Part shown: positions 29,621-40,734 of the stretch, one piece after another | Layout of the letters: every line of letters begins with the position of its first letter | Numbering within the stretch: the stretch's first letter is position 1 | Assembly (NCBI GenBank): GCA_030704615.1 | Contig: CM060732.1 | Location: 64,649,053-64,713,052 of the forward strand | Length of the DNA: 64,000 nucleotides | Reading direction: 5' to 3' | Source: Takakia lepidozioides | Lineage: Eukaryota > Streptophyta > Takakiopsida > Takakiales > Takakiaceae | Translations under genes and position numbers: made by a program | The notes under the pieces: model-generated | What the model was told of the DNA's origin: nothing | Databases searched by the model: none | What the model saw: the letters and a program-made list of their open reading frames with translations, nothing else

Positions 29621-29917
29621 CGTGCTGCGAGCATGTCAGAGTGCGTGCGTCGTGCAAGGCGTACCGGGACTGTACACTGTCAAAGGTTTGGGTCCCTCCC
29701 ATACTTTGTTAGGTGTTTTTTGGCCATCGGTAGAAACTGCGAGATCCCTCCATGGCATATTTTGCAGTTGCAATATTTTGCGGTGCCCTTGTGCAATGGC
29801 ATGCGCCTCCTCTAGTCGCCACAGTTTCTCATCTTTCCTGCGCACACGGAGTCGTTGAGCTGTTAGCCGAAACCCCGCTCTCGTTGTATACATTGTACTT
29901 ACACAGGGGGTGTGCAA
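29620..29917 (-). CDS. element A transposase N-terminal exon
   Basis: Reads RLRVRRKDEKLWRLEEAHAI then HRKILQLQNMPWRDLAV. It aligns with the first exon of the element B transposase (RTQAEHDDDRLWKLEEARAR, LGLRKILCPCNACHGGNW). One cysteine-containing position appears lost, and the frame after 29700 is doubtful. This sets the 5' end of the element A transposase at about 29.9 kb. Confidence 0.6.
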
Positions 29918-31354
29918 GGGTCTTTGCAGCTGATGTCAGACTGCCATGGTCAGGCCCTCCCCGTGCGGTCCTCTGACTGCGTATGAGAAGCTAAGGAGAC
30001 CTGCATTGCTCGCAACAAAGAGGTTGAGGCGGAGTTGTTTGGTTCGCACCCATTGTGAGTATACTGAGAGGCGGCTCACCCTAGTGTTGTGGCCTAAATC
30101 TCGCAGGAGAGCATTCCACCTCAACCGGAGTGCAACTGACCCGAATACTTTAGTTTGGGGTTGTCAGACATCGCATTGCAGGGGCTTGTCATTAGGGTTT
30201 TTTTTTTAAAAAATGTGAGAGGTCTACGGTTTAGCCTGAAATTGCCCGCATCCTTGTCTTTTGGGTTTACGAGTTTTTCTACATTCCCAGTGTTGGGATT
30301 GCATTGCTAAGTACACAGAATGATGGTTGTGAGGCGACGCCTGTCTCCACACTATCATGGCGCACCGAAGAGAGCGGATTGGTTAATTTCTTCATGGGCG
30401 AGGCTCTTGCTCCGAAACCAAAGCGTGCTTGCCGTCGACCTCCACTACCACACACCCAGACGCAGTGGAAGGCTAGAAACAATGGCCGACGAGGCACGAC
30501 AGTATGTAGACGAACGAGGAGGAGGATTTGTTGTGTGTCCCTGCGGGCGGGCCTTCGCCACCCAGCTCCTGCACCCTCGCTTCCCCAGAAACGCCCGTCG
30601 CCGGCAAAATCACCATCTGTAAGCACCTCCTCACTATGACGCCACATCTTCAGCATTTCTATGCATTCACATGCTCAGCATACCATGAAGGAAGCATGCA
30701 AATGTACAGAACGTGTCTGAGACTTTCTTAGCATTCCAGGATGTAAATGCACTTCCCACACAGAAGAGGTTGAAAGGTGGAAGCCACAGAAAATCTGGCA
30801 GTGGACGTGGCACAACTTTGAATGCAATCACATTTGGAAAGTTCTCACTTTGGGAATTTCACATTGGGAGATGGCATTGCTAGAAAAATTGGGATGTAGG
30901 AAGGAAGGGATGCCGAGCATATAGGCAGTGAAACCCCAAATGGGATAGGAAATCAACCCCTTTGCTATATCTTCATCGTGTACATAGTTTGGGTTAAAGT
31001 CAAAGGCTCTTACTAAGAGGTTGATACATAGTGATGTTTCTGTTTACAACTAAAATGCAATGTCCATTCAAATGAGTCCATCTACCCACTGATGCAAGTA
31101 CTTGTATGCACGCTTTGATACAAGCATGCCAATGGTTTTTGAGGTCTCCCCACTAGGTAGGCTTTGGAATTGGCCATGTAGATTTGGCTCAGCCCCCACT
31201 TTTCTGAATGGGTAAACAGAAGTGTGGGGCACCTGATGAGTCTGAGGGGATGAGGACCTGCTCATAGGAGGATGAGTACAATCAAAGCTTTAAAATGGCA
31301 GGTGCACGGCGTTAATTTGTTCTAAGTTGCCATGATTTCATTTGAATGCTTTGA
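29918..31354. promoter_or_regulatory. element A divergent intergenic region
   Basis: 1.4 kb between the transposase (minus) and the TNP1-like gene (plus), so it should hold both promoters. It includes a (T)9(A)6 string near 30200 and GC-rich sequence at 30320-30610 with overlapping frames on both strands, none recognisable. Nothing firmer can be said. Confidence 0.35.
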
Positions 31355-32376
31355 TTGACTTTAATGTTTGAATTGGTTTTTATTCTGTGCAGGCCAGGAA
31401 GAGGCGAGCTTCCATCGAAGGCGCTGCAGCTGTGGTGGGCAGTCCATCGGGCGGGGGTTGTTCAAACAAGTCAACCCTGCTACAAACAAGTCCCAAGCGC
31501 AGAACGACCACCTCCACGACCTATTCCACAGTACCCTCCGTACACACATTACCCACATGCCTACCCCACCCCCGATCAGTATGGCGCTGCGGGCCCTTAC
31601 AACCCGCACATCCAATACAAGCCCCCTCCAGGTGGTTACCCACAGCAGCCATATGCCCATTCTCCTCCACCTATTCCCCCTTACCTCCTAGACCCACATG
31701 CTTACCCGGCATCTACACGTCCACCATACGAACCTTTTGGGCCATACGGTGGGCGATACTGTCCCGCCCCCCATTCCCCATGGCAACCCCCAGCTGCCCC
31801 ACCACCTGAGGTGGCAAAGGAAGAGACCCCTATGACCAAGAAGGAGCGAGCTAATGCTTTGAGGCGGGCGAACAGGCGTGCCAGGGCAGAGGCAATCCGA
31901 AACCATGATGCGCGAGACGAAGATGGACTCCCCCTCCAGTGCTTCCGGTTGACAAAGCTGGAGAGCCCATTGGACCAGCACGCAATACCTGGCATGCAGC
32001 CCTCAAAGGCCAGATGTGGCGTTTGTGTGACATGTCAATGCATATTGCAGCGCATGATGAATCTGTCATTGAAGAAATATATAGGATTCTAAACTCTACA
32101 TTTGCGTACACGCCACGTGGTCTTGACTATGAGCACATGAGGAAGACACTTGGCATTGCCTTGAAAACCCAAAGACACGAGATCCATGCAATGTACAAGG
32201 CAGGCGAGGGGAGGCCTGCGCATCTGAAGGAAGCTCATTGGGACAGGCTGGTATCGTATTGGCAGACAGCAGGATTCAACGCAAAAAGTGCCCTCATGAA
32301 GGTTGCAAATTCATCAATCAAGAAGCCTTCAAAACAGGACGTGGTGGGAAGGCATCTGTTGAGGCTCGGCTTGTAA
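31355..32376 (+). CDS. element A TNP1/Ptta-like protein, Pro/Tyr-rich N-terminus
   Basis: After an exon start near 31390, a Pro/Tyr-rich segment (PQYPPYTHYPHAYPTPDQYG, PPPGGYPQQPYAHSPPP) leads into a basic stretch (KKERANALRRANRRARAE). A frame change near 31940 gives the C-terminal domain: WRLCDMSMHIAAHDESVIEE, LGIALKTQRHEIHAMYKAGE and HWDRLVSYWQTAGFNAKSAL with MKVANSS. The last block (W..LV.YW...... S..N..N/S) is the hallmark of the plant Ptta/En/Spm accessory transposase family (TNP1, binds subterminal repeats). The element B counterpart is at 38722-39998 on the minus strand. Frameshift or intron not resolved. Confidence 0.75.
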
Positions 32377-32439
32377 GTTCACACACCAGCCTTTTTGCCC
32401 TCTTTGCCTTGGCTGATTGTTGTTTATAATGTGAAACAG

Positions 32440-33140
32440 CTAAGTCCTGGCAGAAGAGAGAGTAGAAAAGATTCTCAAGGACCTGGACCTGATCCGCAAG
32501 TATTGACCCAGCTGGATAAATCTGACTTAGAGGCTGTAGTGTCTGAAGGCATGTCTGTTGCCATCAGATTGTCTGATGAAAATGAAGTTAGGCAGAGAAC
32601 TTCCCTGAAGTTGTTTCCAGTCAGTGACATGGGGGTGGACATCTTGGATGACCTCAAGGGTCTACCCACAAGTTGGAAGTAGACTGAAATTTAAACTCAG
32701 GGCAGGAAGCCTACCTTTGAACAAAACAGAAGCAGAGAGGAAAGGGAGAGTGCAATTGTCCGTAGTGTGGGCAATCTGAAGACAATATTCATTTTCTGAT
32801 ACACTGTCCGGGGTTCTCTCACCAAAGAGACGTTGTCTTCAATTCAATCAAGGGAATTGTGCCTGTACCCCTGTTTACCAACTTTGAAACTCTCGAGGCT
32901 GAGCCAAAAGCCGCGGCCCTCCTGAGGCCTAGTTTTGGGGCAAATCACACCCAGCAGATTGATGCTTGTGTGAAGGGTTTTCTAGAGGATATCTGGAAAA
33001 CCCGGATTAAATCTTTATATGAAGGTAAGTCTTACTACCAACGTCAACCCCTGACTGAGGTAGGTTCTGTTCCTTTTGTTCCCGCTCAAACTGGGCGTGG
33101 GGTCAATGGCCAGAAGGCTACGGCAAACAACGTCTTATGA
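32440..33140 (+). mobile_element. LINE 3' fragment with RT zinc-binding domain, copy 1
   Basis: Starts CTAAGTCCTGGCAGAAGAGA and carries the zinc-binding region found after plant LINE reverse transcriptases (CGQSEDNIHFLIHCPGFSHQ), broken by a stop in the first Cys-x2-Cys and other lesions. The same sequence is repeated about 1.18 kb downstream. It lies between the TNP1-like and FCP1-like genes of element A and so inserted into A. Confidence 0.65.
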
Positions 33141-34200
33141 GTACAATGTATAATGGGGTGTCCATTTCCCCCATTTTACACCATGTTAGGAGGAAGTACG
33201 AAGTGCCACCAGGCTTTGTCATTGAATTCTCCAAATTATGTCCCCGGCAATCAGGTTTTTCTTGAAGGGGTGTTTGCCTGTGGAGTGAACTAAAGTGTTC
33301 ATTCACCTTGTCGCAAGGTGCTTGTAGGCTTTTCTTTAAGGGGGGACCTGCCTTGGAGTACAGATCTGCTATATGGGTTGATAGCTCCAACCAGGCTAAG
33401 TCTCTAGAATCCATTCAAGTGGGGGTGCTTAAGGAGTGTATGTCAGCATGCTCCAAAACAGCCAATGTGGTTGTTCGGGGTGAGTTTGGCATTCCATCCT
33501 TAAGCTCCCGACGAGATGAATTCAAGGTCAGATGGTGGGGTCAGCTGCAACATATGCCCAACACCAGATATCCTAAGTTGATCGACTCTATATCTTGGAA
33601 ACAGGACCGCCCTGTCAAAGGCTAAGTCCTGGCAGAAGAGAGTAGAAAAGATTCTCAAGGACCTGGACCTGGATCCGCAAGTCTTGACCCTGCTGGATAA
33701 ATCTGCCTTAGAGGCTGTAGTGTCTGAAGCCATGTTTGTTGCCATGAGATTGTCTGATGAAATGAAGTTAGGCAGAGAACTTCCCTGAACTTCTTTCTAG
33801 TCAGTGACATGGGGGTGGACATCTTGGATGACCTCAAGGGTCTACCCACTCTCGGCACTAGACTGAAATTTAAACTCAGGGCAGGAAGCAAGCCTACCTT
33901 TGAACAGCAAACAGAAGCAGAGAGGAAAGGGAGAGTGCAATTGTCCGTTGTGTGGGCAATCTGAAGACAGTATTCATTTTCTGATACACTGTCCGGGGTT
34001 CTCTCACCAAAGAGACGCTGTCTTCAATTCAATCAAGGGAATTGTGCCTGTACCCCTGTTCACCAACTTTGAAAGTTGAGAGGCTGAGCCAAAAGCCCAG
34101 GCCTTCCTGAGGCCTAGTTTTTGGGCAAATCACACACAACAGATTGATGCTTGTGTGAAGGGTTTTCTAGAGGATATCTGGAAAACCCGGATTATTGGAT
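33141..34200 (+). mobile_element. LINE 3' fragment, copy 2 with RT thumb region
   Basis: The first half reads ALEYRSAIWVDSSNQAKSLE and SIQVGVLKECMSACSKTANV, the region that follows the polymerase core in plant LINEs (ESIQ, then RRDEFKVRWWGQL). From 33620 it repeats copy 1, here with an intact CPLCGQSEDSIHFLIHCPGF zinc-binding block. The two copies suggest two insertions of one family or a local duplication. Confidence 0.65.
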
Positions 34201-34854
34201 TACTAGAAAACCCGGATTACCCGAACCTGGCAAAGTTGTGAAGTGGGTGGGGTCCTCATTTTACATACCAATCTGTAAGTGTGGATAGAGGAGGGTCTGA
34301 TCAGAGTTGTCGTGCAATGATGATGTCAGGGCAGTATTTGAAACTGCAATAGTGAGAGTGAGTGTGAGTGTTAACATGACTTTTTGTGGTCATTAACATA
34401 GGGTAGTGTTGTGCTGGTGATTACTCTTCTGCATTAGCTGCATTTGTCACTCAGCTCTCTGTATTACTGCAGACATAGTGACTAGGTTAGTGGGCGCGGG
34501 GATACCAATATTGGTTGCATCCCAACAGTATGTCTGACAAACCTCTGTTCAATCACTGTTGTCACAGAATGGTATGTCGCTCGTCGTCAGGTTGACCATG
34601 CTAGCATACTGAGCTGGTACATGACAAATGCAGGCAAAGGAGCGAGGCCGAAGTCCATCGTTGCATGAAATCCAGGAAGGTTCAGTAAGCAGAACATTGA
34701 CCAGCGAGCGGATGGTGAGATCCACGTGATCATTCTTTCTCCCATTTTTTGTCGATTATTTTGTTCTAGGCATTTTCCCTACCAACGGCATGATGTTCTC
34801 ATGTTGTTCATGGACTTGCGTGGACCTGGCAGGAGGGGACCTCTGGGTATTCAG
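34201..34854. other. element A spacer before FCP1-like gene
   Basis: Non-coding sequence between the LINE fragments and the FCP1-like exon. An acceptor GTATTCAG ends it at 34854. An upstream exon or promoter of the FCP1-like gene is expected here but not recognised. Confidence 0.35.
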
Positions 34855-36014
34855 CAATTGCTCGCAAAGTGGAGGATATGGAAAGAGCACAGGGTGCACA
34901 ACACAAAGATATGATGGATTTGAAGGCTACAATATCGCATGTGATGATGTACCAGAAGGCCATGGCTGAGAAATTTGGGATCAGCATTTCCTCACCTGCC
35001 TTAGTGGGCTCATCCATAGCAAACAGCTCGTGCATCGCTGGCCCTTCAGCCTCAAGACGTCTGGAGGACAGGTTTGACTTGCCTGGCATGTCACCAGGTA
35101 ACGTCACTCCCGTTGATGCATTCGAGGATGATGTGCAGGTGGAGCATGTTGGCCCAGGTGGAGGGGACGACACCCCTACCAAGGAACTTACGCGTCCTCG
35201 TGCAGTTCTGTCACACTGTGCGGTAGTGGAGGCGCATGCAGAACTCCGGCCTGCTGCTGTCGCGGTGGGGGCATCTGAGACAACCCTGGACATTGACCTT
35301 GTTTCCCCGCGGGCAGATATTACCCAGCAACCCACGGTTGTCACTTCCACTCCCAACCTTCAATTAATGTCGGAGAATGTCGTGCACACAATAGTGGAGA
35401 AGGGCAAGCATTTGCTCATCCTAGATATTAATGGATTGTTGTGTGAGTGCGTCCATGTCGGGAGCGGTAATGCGTTTGTGGTTCCAAATGGCCTTGAGCA
35501 CAAATTATGTGGTAGCAAGATGGTCGTTGTAAGGCCTGGTTGCAAAGCTTTTTTGGACAAGTGTTTCGAACACTTTGAAGTGGCAGCATGGTCTTGTATG
35601 CAACCACGTAACTTCCTACCCACAGTGGACTGGCTTTTCCATGGGCACCGTGACCTTGCATTCAAGTGGGATGGGGGATATTGTGAGCAGTCCACTGACA
35701 TGGATGGGAGCCTGCCCATGAAACCACGGTTTCTGAAGAACCTATCTACAGTGTGGCGGGACAACTGTGTCTGGAATCCTGAAACCACTCTTCTTGTTGA
35801 CGACACACCGCACAAGGGGTCAAAAAATCCAGCATACAGCGCCATTTTCCCACTGCCTTGGAGAAGTCGTTCTGTAGAGGCGCACAATGATAATTTCCTT
35901 CTGACCAGCTTATGGCCCTTCTTGGAGGGGGCAGCTAAGGCTCCGAGCATTCCAGAATATCTCAAAGGGCAACAAGCCAGAGGCCTCGCCCCCTACAGAA
36001 CACAGAGACATTAG
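34855..36014 (+). CDS. FCP1-like HAD-fold protein of element A
   Basis: Opens with a helical, probably coiled-coil stretch (IARKVEDMERAQGAQHKDMM, LKATISHVMMYQKAMAEKFG) matching the N-terminal piece of the element B gene, then a linker of about 140 residues, then the FCP1/HAD fold: LLILDINGLLCEC (Asp codon near 35423), FEVAAWSCMQPRNFLPTVDW and TLLVDDTPHKGSKNPAYSAI, ending KAPSIPEYLKGQQARG. The first Asp and the DD pair are kept; the second acid of motif I is Asn. The frame is fully intact in an element whose transposase is damaged. It is carried in the same position as in element B. FCP1 proteins act on the pol II CTD in the nucleus; a role in transcription of the element is inferred. Confidence 0.8.
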
Positions 36015-36222
36015 AGGCATTTTTGTGTGACTCCCTTGTGCCATTGCCAGCCTCATTTGTGCTTAAGTTGTGGCAGTAAAACATGTTGTGATAGAGTTTG
36101 TCAAATTACTGTCGCAGTGTCAACTGTAGGCATTGACAGTTTGGGTGCATCTTATTGTGTTAGTGTAATTTGAGTTCCCAGTGTAGATAATATACATTTT
36201 GGTGCTTGTTGGTTGGTTGTAG

Positions 36223-36314
36223 GTGCTTGGCCACGAACGAGGCCCCCCAAATCAAAGGGCAGCACTTCACCCTTTCAGGAAGCCGACACCATGATCCCTG
36301 ATTCGCAGAATGGG
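36223..36314 (+). CDS. basic exon after FCP1-like (element A)
   Basis: Between acceptor TTGGTTGTAG and donor GTAAGT. Encodes WPRTRPPKSKGSTSPFQEA then MIPDSQNG. Equivalent to the exon at 20856-20972 in element B, with the same 3' phase into the next exon. Confidence 0.5.
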
Positions 36315-36462
36315 GTAAGTGTATGCATCTGCTATTCTCCCCTTCCCGACCTGGATAGACAAATTGTTATTAGCTCCTTGTAGACCTTGTAGACACAATA
36401 CGTTCCACGATCCATGTTCCACAATTCTCATGCAATCTGCCATGTTTGGGCTGGGATGGCAG

Positions 36463-36744
36463 TTCGTGGTGGGAGACCATGTCAAGCTCATAGACACTGT
36501 TTCGCGATCAACAGCCGGATCTGGCCGCATTGCTGGTCTCCAAGGGATGGAGGTGAGTGAAGGGTACCCTGTTGTGCCAGAAGGCTATGTGGCCATCCAC
36601 ATTGATGATGTCCGCATTCCCAATGCCCCTCTACCATATCACAACAAATCCATGAAGCCTCATCACACTGAGTTGGGAGACACTGTAGGTTACATTACTG
36701 TGTGGAGTGACAAACTAGTGAAGACCTTGCAGACAAAGAGATGA
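36463..36744 (+). CDS. VGD-domain exon of element A
   Basis: After acceptor GATGGCAG, reads FVVGDHVKLIDTVSRSTAGS, GRIAGLQGMEVSEGYPVVPE, GYVAIHIDDVRIPNAPLPYH and LGDTVGYITVWSDKLVKTLQ to a stop. Conserved with element B (21334-21584) along its length, which argues for a maintained function. It could be the C-terminal domain of the FCP1-like protein or a separate small protein. The fold is perhaps an SH3-like barrel (VGDxVKL start). Confidence 0.6.
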   Translation, partial: FVVGDHVKLIDTVSRSTAGSGRIAGLQGMEVSEGYPVVPEGYVAIHIDDVRIPNAPLPYHNKSMKPHHTELGDTVGYITVWSDKLVKTLQTKR

Positions 36745-37069
36745 GGCAGGTCGGCTAGCATCGTGGATTTCTTGGGGATTTCCACCTGTGCCTCATCCGG
36801 ATTTGGCAACTACGGTAACTTATAGTAGTGACAGTTTCTCTGAATTGACTGTCCAATTTGATAGCAATTCATGTTGGATTTTCTCATGCATGTTGTTGCA
36901 AACTTATGCCTCATTAATGAGCAATGTGGTGGTAGGTGGTATGTCCCCATTGCACACACTATGGTTGGTTATGTTGTGCTGTTCATATGTGGTTGATAAT
37001 GGTATGATGGTGCTGCTATTGTGGTCTTTCAGAATTACGTCTGTGCCACTTTTGTGCCACTTCTGTGCC

Positions 37070-37654
37070 TAAAGTCTTGCTATATACATGATTGTGATGT
37101 TGTATGGCACATGCACGTGGCACCCTATTGGCTGCCTCTGTGGCATATCCACGTGTCCGTCTAGAGTCATAACCATGAGTACCGAACCCAATATGATACG
37201 TGTATGAGCATATTACATTCCGACACGTGACCCCCTAAGGTCCCCGCGCAGTTGGTCCTATGACTCCATATGCAGAACGTCCAGTCAAATGTATGTCTAC
37301 GAAGCAGCACGTGAGGTTTAGAGGATCGTGCACGTGGCACCACCTGGGACTACAACGTCCTCATGGAATCCCCTGTTCATGGAATATACCGTACTGCGCC
37401 AGTCGTAGGTATGACTAGCAAGAATCCACCACAGCTCTCGAAAGTCCAGCACGTGGGCACACACGAACGTGGCATATGGTGACTACCCCCACAGCTGCTC
37501 TGGCGCCACGTGACAGCCAGCCTAGAGAGTCATATCTGCCATGTCACAACTGACTAGGTCTTTACGTCTTCAGAGTCAGGAAGTCGTAAATGGCTTCCAT
37601 GACTGCATTTGCAGTCATAACACAGAGACGTAAAAGCCGTTTTTTGTTGTAGTG
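37070..37654 (+). mobile_element. CACTA element A, right terminal region
   Basis: Ends AGCCGTTTTTTGTTGTAGTG at 37654, the complement of CACTACAACAAAAAACGGCT. The preceding 550 bp are dense in ACGTGGCA/CACGTG and AGTCAT motifs (at least eight ACGTG cores), the subterminal array. The next three bases are GTG (37655-37657), the target duplication shared with the left end. Confidence 0.85.
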
Positions 37655-37930
37655 GTGTGGCGCAAAGGTGGTGCATGGTGGACCTGTAGGTTCCGAATCT
37701 GGCACATTCATGCCAAGTTTAGTTGCGAGCGCAATGTTGAATGCAGCTGCTGCCTCCAGTTGGCCTTGGACTGCTTCCAAAGCTGCCTTGGAGCTGGCTT
37801 CCATCTGCACTTGTTTGTTTTCCATAGCATCGAGGCGAGCTGCTATCCAGATGCTGCCACGTGTTGACCCCAAATTTCCCCCCATGAAGACATACATGTG
37901 ACTGCGAAGCCCCGTCCCCCACAGTGACAC
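37655..37930 (-). CDS. FCP1-like protein of element B, N-terminal piece
   Basis: Minus-strand frame with IAARLDAMENKQVQMEASSK, LEAVQGQLEAAAAFNIALAT and KLGMNVPDSEPTGPP, aligning with the N-terminal helices of the element A protein. It is cut at the GTG target site by the right end of element A. The remainder lies at 19684 on the far side of A; the codon at the target site (CAC, His) is shared and the frame carries through. The start is not certain; an acceptor (CGTGGCAG) near 37865 suggests this is an internal exon. Confidence 0.75.
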
Positions 37931-38721
37931 GTGGCAATGATATGTCGCACCACGCGTTTCTTCTATGACGCGACACGTGCTGTCGTTTAATTCCCTCGTC
38001 CGCTGTCATAGCTGGCAGTGAGGGCTGGCGTCGCAGTCTGATACGTGGCATGTTCTGTAGCCACCACGTGTCTGTCTGACACCGCGGCTGACATGGACTA
38101 CACTGTCCGTTCAGTCATTCAGTAATGCCAGCGAAGTGAACCAATTCCCTGCCCCATCACATAGAACACCTCCAAAGTAACAATTCACTACACTGACTGA
38201 TGAACTAGTAAGAAAACATAACCAAACGGCAACTAGCAATGGCATGGAAATCACGAATATGTAATTCACACCAGAATTGGTACTGAGTTTATATACCGTT
38301 GTGGCTGCAGGTGCTTGTACACCCCGAGCCGTAGCCTTTGTCACTCCTGGCGCTACCGGCGATCTCCTGCAAACTTGGTGTACGTCCAGTCTCCTTCTCT
38401 TGTGATTGCAACAAACTTGCAAGTGTTAATGACTAGCATAGCACACTGCCAACAGTAAAGAATTATCTAGGATAGCGTCACTCCCCCTCAATAAGAGTGC
38501 TTAGTTTCTTGCTGGCGCCCAACTCTGAGAAGGCCCCCAAGTAGTAGCAATGTGTACTAATTCAATGGTGATAGGAATAGACTCTGAGCTCCAGCCAAAA
38601 AAACCCGACACATAAGTTTGTCAATGCAAAACAATGTGGGAACTTCCTATGTTGTAAGAGAAGTATACCAGTCATGCTACAACACCGCTGATTCCACTGC
38701 GACCTGATCGAGATGTATTCT
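37931..38721. other. element B spacer between FCP1-like and TNP1-like genes
   Basis: Contains several ACGTG cores at 37925-38080 and a minus-strand frame (38422-38111) that may be an exon of one of the flanking genes but is not recognisable. Otherwise nothing seen. Confidence 0.3.
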
Positions 38722-39998
38722 TCACACATCCCCGCGCCTTGACACCATTTGCCTGAAATTTCTTGAAATCAGTGGAACCCCAACTAACAACTCGTTGTGC
38801 CCATGTCTTGTCTGGCACATGATGGGGTTTGGTGGCAGCCCCACACTATAGTAATTTTTGAACAGCTTATTTCGTTGGTACTTGAGCTGCCCGCAAATTG
38901 TTTTTGTAATAGCCTTTATGTTAAGACCAGGAGGTCCGTATTCCCAATCTGAAGCCAGGATCTCCATGATCTTTTCAATTAAGTGTAATGGTTGATCCTG
39001 AGCATACAATGACCAGTCCAACAAACGTTGACACTACCCTCGCAGAGCTGTCATCCACTGGTTCCGAGCAGGACCTTCAGGGTTTCCAAGTTCATCACAA
39101 GAAATGAAAATTCCTCCTCCCTACAGCCACATTCTGAGCAGCCTGGTCTCTCAGATCTTTTTGCAAGTGCCCTTCTTTCCCTCCTTAAAGCATTTTTGCG
39201 TTCTATAGGAGTCACACTTGATGTCCCCCCAGGACTAAGGCTGGAATCCTGCAAGGTTTCAGCAGTACCATGCATGTTACCACCTTCACTCTGTTGGGGC
39301 TGGATTGCTGTCTCCCACCCCACAGGATGATGCGGAGCAAATGCATCCTCGGTCTGTTTCAGAATGCCTTTCCCTTTCAGGGTATTAGGTGTACCTGGAG
39401 ATGTTGGATAAAGAGGTGGCCGCGGTGCAGTGAAGCTCGAAGGTGCCGGCAGTTGTACTCCACTGTAGTTGGATCCTGAAGGTTGGTGCCCACCATATTG
39501 GACCTGCCCCTAGTGTGGTCTTGCAGGGCTGGTAGGATAGAGGGAGAAAGTAGGCTGGTTGTACATAGGCCGAGGAGGATACATACTACGGGGATGCATT
39601 CCATAATGGTGGTAAATGGAATACCCACCTTGACTAGGATCATGCATTGGAGCGCCTGCCAGGTGGAGCAAAAGAATTGTAATTCTGGCACTGAGAATCA
39701 TGTTTGGAGGTTGATAGTGAGGATACGGCATGTGCCCATGCAGATTATACCCTGACATGGCAGGATACTGTGGGTACATAAGCGGATACGAGGGAGGAGC
39801 TGATACTGGTGGATACAAGGGAGCTGGAAGGTCAGTCTGTGGAGTGGGTGGGGCTGGTTTTTTGTAAGGGGGAACAACCGCGCCACTCATCACAGCAGTT
39901 GGCGCAATAGTTGGTGCACACTTTGCTGGAGTAAGAGACTTATGCTCGTTTGCATCCTTCCCTGCAATTCCCTTCCTTTTTTTGACTGAACTTTGCAC
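38722..39998 (-). CDS. element B TNP1/Ptta-like protein
   Basis: Three minus-strand segments in order: a basic start and Pro/Tyr-rich stretch (APTIAPTAVMSG, PPYKKPAPPTPQTDLPAPLY, MYPQYPAMSGYNLHGHMPYP) at 39998-39510; a basic linker (ERKNALRRERRALAKRSERP) at 39323-39051; and QDQPLHLIEKIMEILASDWE, GPPGLNIKAITKTICGQLKY, QRNKLFKNYYSVGLPPNP at 39024-38722, which matches the element A block around DYEHMRKTLGIALKTQRHEI. The YW..... tail block of the family seems lost or altered. Intron boundaries are unresolved. It faces away from the element B transposase. Confidence 0.65.
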
Positions 39999-40159
39999 AC
40001 ATTGCTCAACAGAAACATGTGAAACAATACGACCATACTACTAGGGATGGCAAACCACGTGGGTAAGCCAAGCCCAAAGGCCTATGCAAGAAGACCTGTC
40101 AGTCAGACCTATGGTACAGTCAGCTGAATCGCATGCCTCATACCAGCGACCCTATGATA

Positions 40160-40660
40160 AATACCTGAATATAGGAAGGAAAGAACTCACCCTGCTAGAT
40201 GAATCTGACGTGGAGGCTAAAGTGTCTAAGGCCATGTCAAAAGCATGAAGAATGTCCGAACAAAACAATGTTAGGCATAAACTTCCCTGAACTCGTTTCC
40301 AATTTGTGACATGGGTGAGGACTTTGAGGATGATCTGAAGGGCAGACCTACCCTTGGCACTAGACTGAAAATTTAACCTCCGAATGGGGAGTCTACCTTT
40401 GAACAATAAACAGATGCAGAGAGGAAAGGGAGATTGTCGTATGCTCACTGGTGTGGGTGGCCTGAAGACAATGTCCATTTTGTGATACAAGTCTGGGGTA
40501 TTCTCATCAGAGAGCGACCCTCTTCAGGACCATCCATAGACCAATTCCACTCAATGATATCTCAAGGCGTCTGGGGCCCTGGGGGGCAGGCCCACACAAC
40601 AAAACTGATGAACGTGTGAAGCTCTAAAAGGAATCTGGAAAGCCTGAACTAATGTTTATA
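40160..40660 (+). mobile_element. LINE 3' fragment, third degenerate copy
   Basis: Aligns with the copies at 32.5 and 33.7 kb (CTGGATAAATCTGAC-like start, AGACTGAAAATTTAACCTC, AGGAAAGGGAGA, GAAGACAATGTCCATTTTGTG) but is more diverged, so it is an older insertion in element B. Confidence 0.55.
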
Positions 40661-40734
40661 ACACGGTAAGTCCTACTAATGGAGTGAGCCCCTCATTCTA
40701 ATGGCAGACAGTTAATTAACTGTCTAGAAGATCT

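Noticed and set aside
34808-35356. A 182-codon minus-strand frame
   Set aside because: Lies opposite the N-terminal linker of the FCP1-like protein; Ser/Thr/Ala runs come from the antisense of a coding frame.
35360-35965. A 201-codon minus-strand frame opposite the element A FCP1-like gene
   Set aside because: Antisense shadow of a conserved coding sequence; composition is not protein-like and there is no equivalent in element B.
37262-37280. An eleventh palindrome copy (GAACGTCCAGTC)
   Set aside because: Only half a site with mismatches, inside the CACTA subterminal array; chance match. A similar half-site near 16728 was rejected for the same reason.
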